From: JAYEPK01 sp048569615
GTDB lineage: Archaea > Thermoplasmatota > Penumbrarchaeia > Penumbrarchaeales > Penumbrarchaeaceae
NCBI GenBank assembly: GCA_048569615.1
Contig: JBLIRK010000079.1
Span: 1-5,258, forward strand
Reading direction: 5' to 3'
DNA: 5,258 nt
Every line of letters begins with the position of its first letter. Position 1 is the stretch's first letter. The position numbers were made by a program, and so were the translations under genes. The notes below the pieces were generated by a model, which worked only from the letters and a program-made list of their open reading frames with translations, did no database searches and was not told the origin of the DNA. This document shows, piece after piece, positions 1 through 5,258 of the stretch.

Positions 1-125
1 CAGCCGACAGCCCGAGCAGCGCTCGTCGATCACGCTCGCCCGCACCGGCTCGAGGGCCAGCTCGCCCTGGCGGATGCGCATCAGCACCCGCGCGGCGGCG
101 GCGGCGCCCTGCGAGACGCTGGCCG
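1..125. other. GC-rich left end with a codon-usage switch inside hdrA
   Basis: Positions 1-120 are 93/120 G or C (about 78%), against 50-60% in the two neighbouring 60-nt lines at 181-300. The six arginine codons in this part are all CGC or CGG, whereas 24 of 31 in the rest of hdrA are AGG or AGA. The reading frame and HdrA similarity continue across the switch, so two related hdrA genes appear to be joined somewhere around 110-140. Assembly chimera is the most likely cause; homologous recombination is the biological alternative. Confidence 0.7.
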
Positions 126-1779
126 GGATGTCCTTTGGACCCTGAGCGCAGCCGGCAATGAATATTCCGTTCACGAAGGTATCCATGGGTCTAAGTTTGG
201 GATGGGCTTCAAGAAGGAATCCATCCCCACTTCTGGACAGTCCGAGTATACGGGAGAACTCCTCCGAATCGGCCCTTGGAACCATGGCGGGAACCAGGAC
301 CACCATGTCCGTTCGAAGTTCGAAGAGCTTGTTGGTGGTGGTATCGAAAATATCCACGGTTGTCTTGTCCTTGTGGACCCTGACTTCGGAAGGTCTTCCC
401 CGGAAGAAGCTCACCTCCTTGCCCCTGATGGTCCTGTAGAATTCCTCGTATCCCTTGCCGAATGCGCGGATATCCGTGTAGCAAACATTGATCTCCACCT
501 CGCATCCGAGCTTCTCCCTGAGAAGGTATACATGCTTGAGAGCGGTCATGCAGCCTATCCTGCAGCACCAGGTGCAGGCGTGCTCGTCCCTGGAGCCGGC
601 ACAGAGGATGAAAGTTACGGATCCCGGCCTTTCCCCACTTGAAGGCAGTAGAACTTCTCCTTTTGTGGGTCCGGAGGAGCTGATCAGTCTCTCCAGTTCC
701 ATGGTCGTTATCACATCGGGGGACCTTGTATATCCGTATTCGAACATCCTGTCCGGGTCCAGAAGATCATATCCCGTGGCAACGACGATCGTACCCACAT
801 TGATCTCCACCTCCTCGTCCTTCTGTGTGAAATCTATGGCTCCGGGTTCGCATGCCTTGGCGCAGAGAGGCCCGTCACCGCATTTTCCGAACCGAAGCAT
901 CAGACAATGGTTCGGGTCTATGGTTGCTTTGAGTGGAATTGCCTGGGGGAACGGTATGTAGGCCGCCCCCCTCTTTCCCATATAGAGGTTGAAATCGTCC
1001 GGTACATGGCCTGCGATCCTGCAGGCACTGGCGCAGTCATTGCATCCCGTGCATTTGTCCACATCCACGTACCTTGCCTTCTTCCTCACCTTGACCCTGT
1101 AGTTCCCAACGCTCCCATCGACAGAGACCACCTCGCTGTAGGTCATTAGCTCTATGTTCGGATGGTTCTTCGTCTCCATCATCTTGGGTGTCAGGATGCA
1201 TGACGAGCAGTCCAGGGTCGGGAATGTCTTGTCGAGCTGAGCCATGCGTCCACCGATGGTCGGCTCCTTTTCGACGAGATAGACCTTGAAACCGTCATCG
1301 GCGATATCCAGAGCCGCCTGCATTCCCGCCACTCCTCCACCGATCACCAGTGCCTCGGGTGTCACCGGTGTCCTCGATTTCTCCAGGGGTTCCAGCAGCA
1401 GAGCCTTGGCAACAGCGGCCTTGACAAGGGATCTTGCTTTCCTGGTCGCCTCGTCCGGGTCCTCATGGGCCCAGCTACACTGCTCCCTGATATTGGTGAT
1501 CTCGACATTGTATGGATTCATACCTCCATCCTCGGCCACTCCCCGAAATGTATGCTCGTGCATCCTCGGGGAGCAGCTCGCGACAACGACCCCGTCAAGC
1601 CCGAACTCCTCTATGGAATCCTTGATGAGCTGGGCCCCCGGGTCCGAGCACATATATTTGTACTCCTTTGAGACAACCACCCCATCCAGTTTGGAGGCGT
1701 ACTCGGCAACTGCCTTCACATCCACTTTGGATGCGATATTGACACCGCAGTGGCAGACGAAAACACCGATCTTCTTCAA
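1..1779 (-). CDS. hdrA: Heterodisulfide reductase subunit A (HdrA), C-terminus cut by window edge
   Basis: FAD and iron-sulfur subunit of the soluble HdrABC complex, the family's site of flavin-based electron bifurcation. 593 codons are visible and the frame is open at the left edge; methanogen homologues have about 650-660 residues, so most of the last ferredoxin domain is missing. Seen: N-terminal domain with VCHCGVNI (C9, C11), C44 and C69; FAD Rossmann motif GGGVAG (147-152) with E170; GGRMAQLDKTFPT then DCSSCILTPKM (190-200); an inserted ferredoxin with C243/C246/C249/C253 and C292/C300/C306/C310; a cysteine group C393, C402, C405, C406, C410; a flavin-domain end NGIFIAGCAQGPKDIP; and the start of a C-terminal ferredoxin (C588, C591). 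The start is TTG at 1779, chosen because the family N-terminus begins there and GGGGGTGG lies 4 nt upstream; it overlaps the hdrB stop (TTGA). Two cluster sites look atypical (see findings), and the last ~40 codons differ in base composition. Confidence 0.93.
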   Translation of the reverse strand, partial: MKKIGVFVCHCGVNIASKVDVKAVAEYASKLDGVVVSKEYKYMCSDPGAQLIKDSIEEFGLDGVVVASCSPRMHEHTFRGVAEDGGMNPYNVEITNIREQCSWAHEDPDEATRKARSLVKAAVAKALLLEPLEKSRTPVTPEALVIGGGVAGMQAALDIADDGFKVYLVEKEPTIGGRMAQLDKTFPTLDCSSCILTPKMMETKNHPNIELMTYSEVVSVDGSVGNYRVKVRKKARYVDVDKCTGCNDCASACRIAGHVPDDFNLYMGKRGAAYIPFPQAIPLKATIDPNHCLMLRFGKCGDGPLCAKACEPGAIDFTQKDEEVEINVGTIVVATGYDLLDPDRMFEYGYTRSPDVITTMELERLISSSGPTKGEVLLPSSGERPGSVTFILCAGSRDEHACTWCCRIGCMTALKHVYLLREKLGCEVEINVCYTDIRAFGKGYEEFYRTIRGKEVSFFRGRPSEVRVHKDKTTVDIFDTTTNKLFELRTDMVVLVPAMVPRADSEEFSRILGLSRSGDGFLLEAHPKLRPMDTFVNGIFIAGCAQGPKDIPASVSQGAAAAARVLMRIRQGELALEPVRASVIDERCSGCRL

Positions 1780-2660
1780 GCTTCCACCCCCTTGTCCCCT
1801 TCCAGCACTTTTTCCACCGGGCTCAGGTTCAGGTCCAGTGCAAGCTTCTCCTTCTCGACGCCGAAGGCGAGTCCCATAAGCTGGGTCAGATAGAGTACGG
1901 GGACCTTCAGCTTCGCACCGACGGTCTCTCCCGCTTTCTTCTGCTTTGAATCATACATCTTGTGGCACCACGGGCATGACAGTGCCATGCCGGTGAATCC
2001 CTGTTCCTGGATAGATTGCAACTTCTGGCCGGTCTTGGTCAGGGATGTCTCTGGATGGACAGGGAGGAGCGGGCCACCGCAGCAGTCCAGCTTCTCGGGA
2101 TAATCGTCGGCTTTGGCTCCCAGGGCTTTGAGTATACTCTCCATCATCTGAGGATTCTCGGAGTCCACGGGCCTTCCTATCTCCGAGGGTCTGAAGATAT
2201 GACAGCCGTAATGTGTCGCGAAGTTCAGGTCCGAAAGCGGTTTTTTGACCTTCTCCTTGATGGCATCGAGTCCCACCACATCATGAAGGAGGTCCAGGAC
2301 ATGATATAGCCGCGAGGTCCCTCTGTATTCCAGTTCCTCATTTAAGAGCTTTGAGTTAACACGGTCCTTCATCCTGTCATCGGAGTCCAGGATCATTTTG
2401 GTCTCGCTGAGTGCAAGGTGGCACATGGGGCAGGGTACCAGAATATCCAGACCCTCCTTCTCGCAGATGGCAAGGTTCCTGGCAGAGAGGGTCAATGTAA
2501 GCATCTGGTTAATGCTCTTGAGCGGTTCACCGCAGCAGGAGAAGCCTTCAAGATCGACGATCTCGATCCCGAGCATTGGAAGGACAGCTTTCAATGAGAC
2601 CTCGTAACCGTACTGTTCCGTAGGCATGAGACAACCCGGATAAAGCGCATATTTCAACAT
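1776..2660 (-). CDS. hdrB: Heterodisulfide reductase subunit B (HdrB)
   Basis: Catalytic subunit of HdrABC; in methanogens its two non-cubane [4Fe-4S] clusters cleave the CoM-S-S-CoB disulfide. 294 residues, normal for the family. Two complete CCG domains are visible: C10, C42-C43, C77-x2-C80 (contexts YPGC, SCCGEP, PCPMCH) and C153, C193-C194, C229-x2-C232 (contexts HYGCH, DCCGGP, SCPWCH). All ten ligand-type cysteines are present, so the active site looks intact. No membrane segment or signal peptide, consistent with a cytoplasmic enzyme. ATG at 2660 follows a GAGGAG Shine-Dalgarno overlapping the hdrC stop, with 9 nt between the genes; the stop overlaps the hdrA TTG start. The physiological substrate is not shown: CoM-S-S-CoB if the host is a methanogen or alkane-oxidising relative, otherwise another thiol/disulfide or an acceptor protein. 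Confidence 0.95.
   Translation of the reverse strand: MLKYALYPGCLMPTEQYGYEVSLKAVLPMLGIEIVDLEGFSCCGEPLKSINQMLTLTLSARNLAICEKEGLDILVPCPMCHLALSETKMILDSDDRMKDRVNSKLLNEELEYRGTSRLYHVLDLLHDVVGLDAIKEKVKKPLSDLNFATHYGCHIFRPSEIGRPVDSENPQMMESILKALGAKADDYPEKLDCCGGPLLPVHPETSLTKTGQKLQSIQEQGFTGMALSCPWCHKMYDSKQKKAGETVGAKLKVPVLYLTQLMGLAFGVEKEKLALDLNLSPVEKVLEGDKGVEA
1784..1791 (-). promoter_or_regulatory. Shine-Dalgarno of hdrA supporting a TTG start
   Basis: GGGGGTGG on the minus strand, inside the end of hdrB, lies 4 nt before TTG 1779. No ATG or GTG is near the conserved HdrA N-terminus (KKIGVFVCHCG), so this site is the main support for the rare TTG start, which overlaps the hdrB TGA. Confidence 0.7.
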
Positions 2661-2665
2661 GTTGA

Positions 2666-2672
2666 CTCCTCA
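2666..2672 (-). promoter_or_regulatory. Shine-Dalgarno of hdrB, overlapping hdrC stop
   Basis: TGAGGAG on the minus strand overlaps the hdrC TGA and ends 5 nt before ATG 2660, indicating tight coupling of hdrC and hdrB translation. Confidence 0.7.
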
Positions 2673-3197
2673 CACCTTCTCCATGGCAACTGTCATGATC
2701 GTCTGCTGGAACTTTGCGGGGTCCTTGGGTTTTGAACAGGGGGGTAATCCTGTCTGATCCCTCGATCTCGTCCCACCATCCCTGGTGGGGACCGTTTGAA
2801 CATCCTGTATCAGTCCTATGCCCATGGCAGACTGGAGCATGGCTGTGAAATCACCCGGGACCTGCTTGCCGCTTGCGACCGCGAGGTTCTTCAGGGTGAA
2901 CAGAATGTTCACGGGGGCGACCTTCTGCGGGCATCTTTCCTTGCACTTGAAGCAGCTCATACAGGTCCAGATGATGTCGGAGTTGACCATCTCATCGATA
3001 AGACCCCTCTTCAGCAGAGCCACTATCTTGTGCGGTTCCAGCTCCAGCAGTTTATGCGCTTCGCAACCGGAGGTGCATTTCGCGCATTGGTAGCAGAAAT
3101 CGGAAACCTCCTCCTTAAGTTTCTGGAGCCTCTGGTTGATCTCCTGCCTCTCGGTAACTTGTGCCTCCGCCATGGAGGTCAGATCGATGATGCTCAT
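2670..3197 (-). CDS. hdrC: Heterodisulfide reductase subunit C (HdrC), ferredoxin-like
   Basis: Small iron-sulfur subunit that carries electrons from HdrA to HdrB. 175 residues, close to the family's usual length. Two [4Fe-4S] motifs are visible: C35-x2-C38-x2-C41-x3-C45 (FCYQCAKCTSGC) and C79-x2-C82-x2-C85-x3-C89-P (WTCMSCFKCKERCP). A helical stretch between them (LELEPHKIVALLKRG) is typical of HdrC. The C-terminal part (TRDGGTRSRDQTGLPP then KPKDPAKFQ) contains no cysteine cluster. The protein is soluble, unlike the HdrDE type. ATG at 3197 is preferred because GGGGG lies 5 nt upstream; an in-frame ATG eight codons later (3173) is a weaker alternative. It follows etfA by 43 nt, the widest gap in the cluster, with no terminator-like hairpin or clear promoter, so co-transcription with etfBA is likely but not proven. 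Confidence 0.94.
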   Translation of the reverse strand: MSIIDLTSMAEAQVTERQEINQRLQKLKEEVSDFCYQCAKCTSGCEAHKLLELEPHKIVALLKRGLIDEMVNSDIIWTCMSCFKCKERCPQKVAPVNILFTLKNLAVASGKQVPGDFTAMLQSAMGIGLIQDVQTVPTRDGGTRSRDQTGLPPCSKPKDPAKFQQTIMTVAMEKV

Positions 3198-3240
3198 ATG
3201 ATCCCCCTATTACAGTGTGAAGATGGGAGCAAGGGATGCG
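3198..3240 (-). promoter_or_regulatory. etfA-hdrC intergenic gap with hdrC Shine-Dalgarno
   Basis: The 43-nt gap is the longest in the cluster. It holds a GGGGG Shine-Dalgarno (3203-3207) 5 nt before the hdrC ATG. I see no convincing TATA or -10/-35 element, no hairpin with a T-run and no operator-like palindrome, so read-through from etfA is the default. Confidence 0.6.
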
Positions 3241-4194
3241 TCACATCTTCTGTTTGATCGCGTCGATGAGTTTCGGTATGACCTGATACAGGTCACCCAC
3301 GATGCCGTAGTCGGCAGAATTGAAAATGGGTGCGTCGGCATCCTTGTTGATGGCCACGATGACCCCGGAATCCCTCATGCCAGCGACATGCTGTATCTGG
3401 CCGGAGATACCACATGCGATGTACAATTTTGGTTTCACCTTGTGTCCGGAAAGCCCGATCCAGTGGTCCTCTGACAGCCATTTCAGGTCTGCCGCTATGG
3501 GTCTTGAGCACCCAAGGGTATTTCCGTTGATGACCTCGGCAAGCTCGCGTATCAGCTTGATGTCATCGGATCCCTTGAAACCACGGCCGCATGATACGAT
3601 TATCTCCGCATCCTCGACATTGGTGCCCTCTGACCTCATCTTCTGGACATCGATGATCTTCGAGCCGTAGTCCTTGAGGTCGATCTCCTTCTGTACTATC
3701 TCTCCCGACCTTCCGGGGTCCGCAGGCAACGGATCGTAGGCCTTTGCCGGCACCGTGATAATACCCGGAAGAGAGCCGAATTGCTCAACTGCTATGGCAT
3801 TTCCGCTGTAAACACCCCTCTCCGCGAGGATCGAGTCACCCTCGTAGTAGATCTTGCTGGCATCCGAGATGCAGCCCGCATCCATTTTTGCTGCCAGCCT
3901 CGGGGCCAGCTCCTTGCCGTCCTTTGTGGATGCTATGAGGACGATCTCCGGCTGCTCTTCCTTGATAACGGCTTCGAGGATGTCCGCTGCCTCCTCCACC
4001 TTGAAGGCGGCAAGGGATGAGCCGGATGTAATGACCCTGTCGGCCCCGTGATGGATGTAATCCTGGGCCCAACCTGCCGGGTCCTTTCCTATGAGGACCG
4101 CCGTGACCTTCTTCCCCTTCTGGTCTGCAAGCTCCCTAGCCTTGGCCAGAAGTTCCATTCCGTTCTTCTTGACATCTGAGAATACTACCACCAT
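3241..4194 (-). CDS. etfA: Electron transfer flavoprotein alpha subunit (EtfA/FixB family)
   Basis: Large subunit of the ETF heterodimer; its C-terminal domain binds the FAD that shuttles electrons from acyl-CoA dehydrogenases or related flavoenzymes. 317 residues, the standard length. The C-terminal FAD domain is intact: GCSRP (228-232), LSGH (248-251), YIACGISGQIQH (258-269), VAINKD (280-285), APIF then ADYGIVGDL (to 302). The N-terminal half is the usual nucleotide-binding-like alpha/beta domain (HHGADRV, LIASTKDGKELAPRLAA). There is no N-terminal ferredoxin extension such as some anaerobic EtfA proteins carry, so any link to iron-sulfur chemistry would come from partner proteins, here plausibly HdrABC. 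ATG at 4194 lies 4 nt after the etfB stop, and GGGGTGA overlapping that stop is its ribosome binding site, implying translational coupling. Whether this ETF is bifurcating or only a carrier cannot be decided from these motifs. Confidence 0.95.
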   Translation of the reverse strand: MVVVFSDVKKNGMELLAKARELADQKGKKVTAVLIGKDPAGWAQDYIHHGADRVITSGSSLAAFKVEEAADILEAVIKEEQPEIVLIASTKDGKELAPRLAAKMDAGCISDASKIYYEGDSILAERGVYSGNAIAVEQFGSLPGIITVPAKAYDPLPADPGRSGEIVQKEIDLKDYGSKIIDVQKMRSEGTNVEDAEIIVSCGRGFKGSDDIKLIRELAEVINGNTLGCSRPIAADLKWLSEDHWIGLSGHKVKPKLYIACGISGQIQHVAGMRDSGVIVAINKDADAPIFNSADYGIVGDLYQVIPKLIDAIKQKM

Positions 4195-4198
4195 GATA

Positions 4199-4205
4199 TC
4201 ACCCC
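4199..4205 (-). promoter_or_regulatory. Shine-Dalgarno of etfA, overlapping etfB stop
   Basis: GGGGTGA on the minus strand, 4 nt before ATG 4194. Its TGA is the etfB stop codon, so termination and re-initiation are probably coupled, which suits 1:1 synthesis of the ETF heterodimer. Confidence 0.7.
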
Positions 4206-4963
4206 AGCAGGCCCTCCTTGGCGAGTTTTTCTGTCAGGTCGTTCACTGCCTCGTCAAGGTCATCTTTGTAGATTATGTTCTTCCTTTCCATTGAGATCCC
4301 CTTGAGGTCCTTTTCCAGGACGCGAGCTCCTTCACCCTCGACCCCCAGATCGCCCGGGGTCCATTCATGGATGGGTTTGCTTGCCGATCCCAGGATCTGC
4401 ATCAGGCTCGGTAGCCTGGGTTCATTGATCTCCTTGGTCACGGTGACGACAACGGGATAGCTGGACTCCGAGACAACCATCTTGTCGCCCATATTCCTCT
4501 GGGCCTTGATCCTGTCCCCGGATGGCTCGACCTTGAAAGCATAGGTCAGCTGGGGCCAGTTGAGGTATCCTGCGATCCTCGGCCCTACCTGACCCGAGAA
4601 CATGTCGATGGAGGCTTCCCCGCAGAGGACGACCCCGACATCTCCCACCTTCTCCACTCCTTTTGCGAGAAGCTTGGAGACGACGTGATAGTCCGCTCCC
4701 TGGGGTCTGGGGATTATTACCCCCTCATCGGCCCCCATAGCAAGAAGCTCCTTGACCTTCTCCCTGGCATCGGGGGTTCCCACGGTTAGTACCGTTATCT
4801 TTCCCCCGACGCTGTCCTTGATCCTTATGGCCTCCTCGACAGCGTTCTTGTCTATATCGCTGATCTTCTTGGGGATGCCTTCGAGGACAGGCTTGTTCGT
4901 GGAGGGATTGATCTTGATCTCCCCCACATCCACCACCTGTTTTGCGCATACTACGATGTTCAT
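4199..4963 (-). CDS. etfB: Electron transfer flavoprotein beta subunit (EtfB/FixA family)
   Basis: Small ETF subunit, which binds AMP in simple ETFs and a second FAD in bifurcating ones. 254 residues from the chosen start, normal for the family. Seen: N-terminal strand MNIVVCAKQVVD; SDIDKNAVEEAIRIKD (35-50); VLTVGTPDAREKVKELLAMGADEG (within 58-81); the nucleotide-binding loop GEASIDMFSGQVGP (115-128); and the C-terminal signature NEPRLPSL. The usual loop reads close to A-I-D-G-D-T-A-Q-V-G-P, so here the central G-D-T-A is replaced by M-F-S-G while D120 and QVGP are kept. ATG at 4963 is preferred over the in-frame GTG at 4972 because AAGGAGTGA ends 5 nt before the ATG and the protein then starts at the family's usual first strand; the GTG would overlap the preceding gene's stop and leave no room for a ribosome binding site. 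Confidence 0.94.
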   Translation of the reverse strand: MNIVVCAKQVVDVGEIKINPSTNKPVLEGIPKKISDIDKNAVEEAIRIKDSVGGKITVLTVGTPDAREKVKELLAMGADEGVIIPRPQGADYHVVSKLLAKGVEKVGDVGVVLCGEASIDMFSGQVGPRIAGYLNWPQLTYAFKVEPSGDRIKAQRNMGDKMVVSESSYPVVVTVTKEINEPRLPSLMQILGSASKPIHEWTPGDLGVEGEGARVLEKDLKGISMERKNIIYKDDLDEAVNDLTEKLAKEGLLG

Positions 4964-4968
4964 TATTT

Positions 4969-4977
4969 TCACTCCTT
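4969..4977 (-). promoter_or_regulatory. Shine-Dalgarno of etfB, decides its start
   Basis: AAGGAGTGA on the minus strand overlaps the synthetase stop codon and sits 5 nt before ATG 4963. It supports that ATG rather than the upstream in-frame GTG at 4972, which falls inside the site itself. Confidence 0.8.
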
Positions 4978-5258
4978 TTTCTTCTCCAGCTCCTGTTCTC
5001 TCAGAAGCTTACGTTTTATCTTACCTGATTGTGTCTTTGGTAATTCCTTGACAAACTCGATCTCACGGGGATATTTGTAAGGTGCCGCGTTCTCCTTCAT
5101 GAACCTCTGGATGTCCCTGAGGAGGTCCTCTGAAGGCTCGAAACCCTCGTTGAGGATCAGGAACGCCGCCTTCACGACCGGCTGCGCCGTCGTGACCGAA
5201 CGGCCGGCGGCGTCGTGAAACTCACCCGTATCCGCTGAATGGACTTCGACCCCTTGAA
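4969..5258 (-). CDS. AMP-forming acyl-CoA synthetase, C-terminal fragment (5' part missing)
   Basis: Only the last part of the C-terminal lid domain of an ANL-family acyl-CoA synthetase (medium-chain/ACSM-like or acetyl-CoA synthetase-like) is present; the family makes acyl-CoA from a carboxylate, ATP and CoA via an acyl-adenylate. From position 5175 leftward the protein reads VKAAFLILNEGF, then PYKYPREIEFV and the A10 motif PKTQSGKIKR, whose lysine (codon 5020-5022) is the conserved adenylation lysine. A lysine-rich tail (EKKKE) ends the protein. The adenylation domain would lie beyond the right edge, so substrate cannot be predicted. The frame stays open to 5258, but residues encoded by 5176-5258 do not resemble the expected upstream part of the lid domain and the bases are richer in GC; I believe only about 4969-5175 is genuine. 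A GTG at 5175 exists but is unlikely to be a real start. The stop lies 5 nt before the etfB ATG, so it probably shares its operon. Confidence 0.85.
   Translation of the reverse strand, partial: QGVEVHSADTGEFHDAAGRSVTTAQPVVKAAFLILNEGFEPSEDLLRDIQRFMKENAAPYKYPREIEFVKELPKTQSGKIKRKLLREQELEKKKE
5176..5258. other. Unassigned GC-rich right end, probably not native to the cluster
   Basis: This 83-nt tail is about 65% GC (about 73% in 5176-5220). In the synthetase frame it encodes residues such as VHSADTGEFHDAAGRS, which do not match the lid-domain sequence expected before VVKA. On the plus strand one frame gives GGVVKLTRIR, a TGA at 5236-5238 and an immediately following ATG with seven codons to the edge, which could be a gene junction from other DNA. 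The stretch is too short to name. Direct and inverted copies of GTCGTGA occur here and at the joint. Confidence 0.55.

Noticed and set aside
551..603. Frameshift or sequencing error as the cause of the odd cysteine motif in hdrA
   Set aside because: The frame is continuous and flanking residues (VTFILC before, TALKH after) keep family similarity, so a local error is not required.
158..961. Overlapping plus-strand open frames of 80-157 codons
   Set aside because: They lie opposite hdrA, whose continuous minus-strand frame has clear cofactor motifs; the plus-strand products have no recognisable domain.
1286..1879. 197-codon plus-strand open frame
   Set aside because: Antisense to hdrA and hdrB, low-complexity Ser/Pro-rich product, typical of a shadow frame in codon-biased DNA.
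2772..2789. Perfect 7-bp hairpin CCCACCA-TCCC-TGGTGGG
   Set aside because: It lies inside the hdrC coding region, has no T-run, and its codons specify an ordinary part of the HdrC tail; likely chance.
3198..3240. Possible separate promoter for hdrCBA
   Set aside because: The gap is only 43 nt and shows no convincing promoter element on the minus strand.
2796..3257. 153-codon plus-strand open frame opposite hdrC
   Set aside because: hdrC has two intact ferredoxin motifs on the other strand; the antisense product is unrecognisable.
4969..5175. A standalone 68-residue protein starting at GTG 5175
   Set aside because: The sequence matches the C-terminal end of acyl-CoA synthetases and the frame is open upstream, so this is a fragment, not a small gene.

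Overview
The window holds one tight, single-direction gene cluster read entirely from the minus strand. In transcription order (right to left) it contains the 3' end of an AMP-forming acyl-CoA synthetase, etfB, etfA, hdrC, hdrB and hdrA (hdrA runs off the left edge). Gaps between genes are 4 to 43 nt, two junctions overlap or nearly overlap, and every complete gene has a G-rich Shine-Dalgarno sequence. There is no gene-free stretch over 100 nt apart from the unassigned right tail, no RNA gene, no mobile element and no CRISPR array. The plus-strand open frames are shadows of these genes.

Function: EtfB and EtfA form an electron transfer flavoprotein, which normally takes electrons from acyl-CoA dehydrogenases. 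HdrA, HdrB and HdrC form a soluble heterodisulfide reductase-type complex: HdrA is the FAD/iron-sulfur electron-bifurcating subunit, HdrC a [4Fe-4S] ferredoxin-like linker, and HdrB carries two intact CCG (cysteine-rich) domains for non-cubane iron-sulfur clusters. With an acyl-CoA synthetase just upstream, the simplest inference is a module that activates a carboxylic or fatty acid and passes electrons from its beta-oxidation through ETF to an Hdr complex, possibly with flavin-based bifurcation or confurcation. No acyl-CoA dehydrogenase, hydrogenase or MvhD/FlxD-type adaptor lies in the window, so the direction and partners remain unproven.

Organism: a strict or facultative anaerobe. Moderate GC (roughly 50-60% in the body), strong preference for AGG/AGA arginine codons (24 of 31 Arg codons in the hdrA body) and soluble HdrABC suggest an archaeon (for example a Thermoplasmatota- or Archaeoglobi-like lineage), but an anaerobic bacterium such as a syntroph or sulfate reducer cannot be excluded.

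Window ends: both edges differ from the body. About the first 125 nt are ~78% GC and use only CGN arginine codons, although they still continue the HdrA protein in frame. The last ~83 nt (~65% GC) keep the synthetase frame open but encode a sequence that does not resemble the expected upstream part of an acyl-CoA synthetase. The likeliest reading is that this is a short metagenomic contig with chimeric ends; the ends should not be used for biological conclusions without read-level support.
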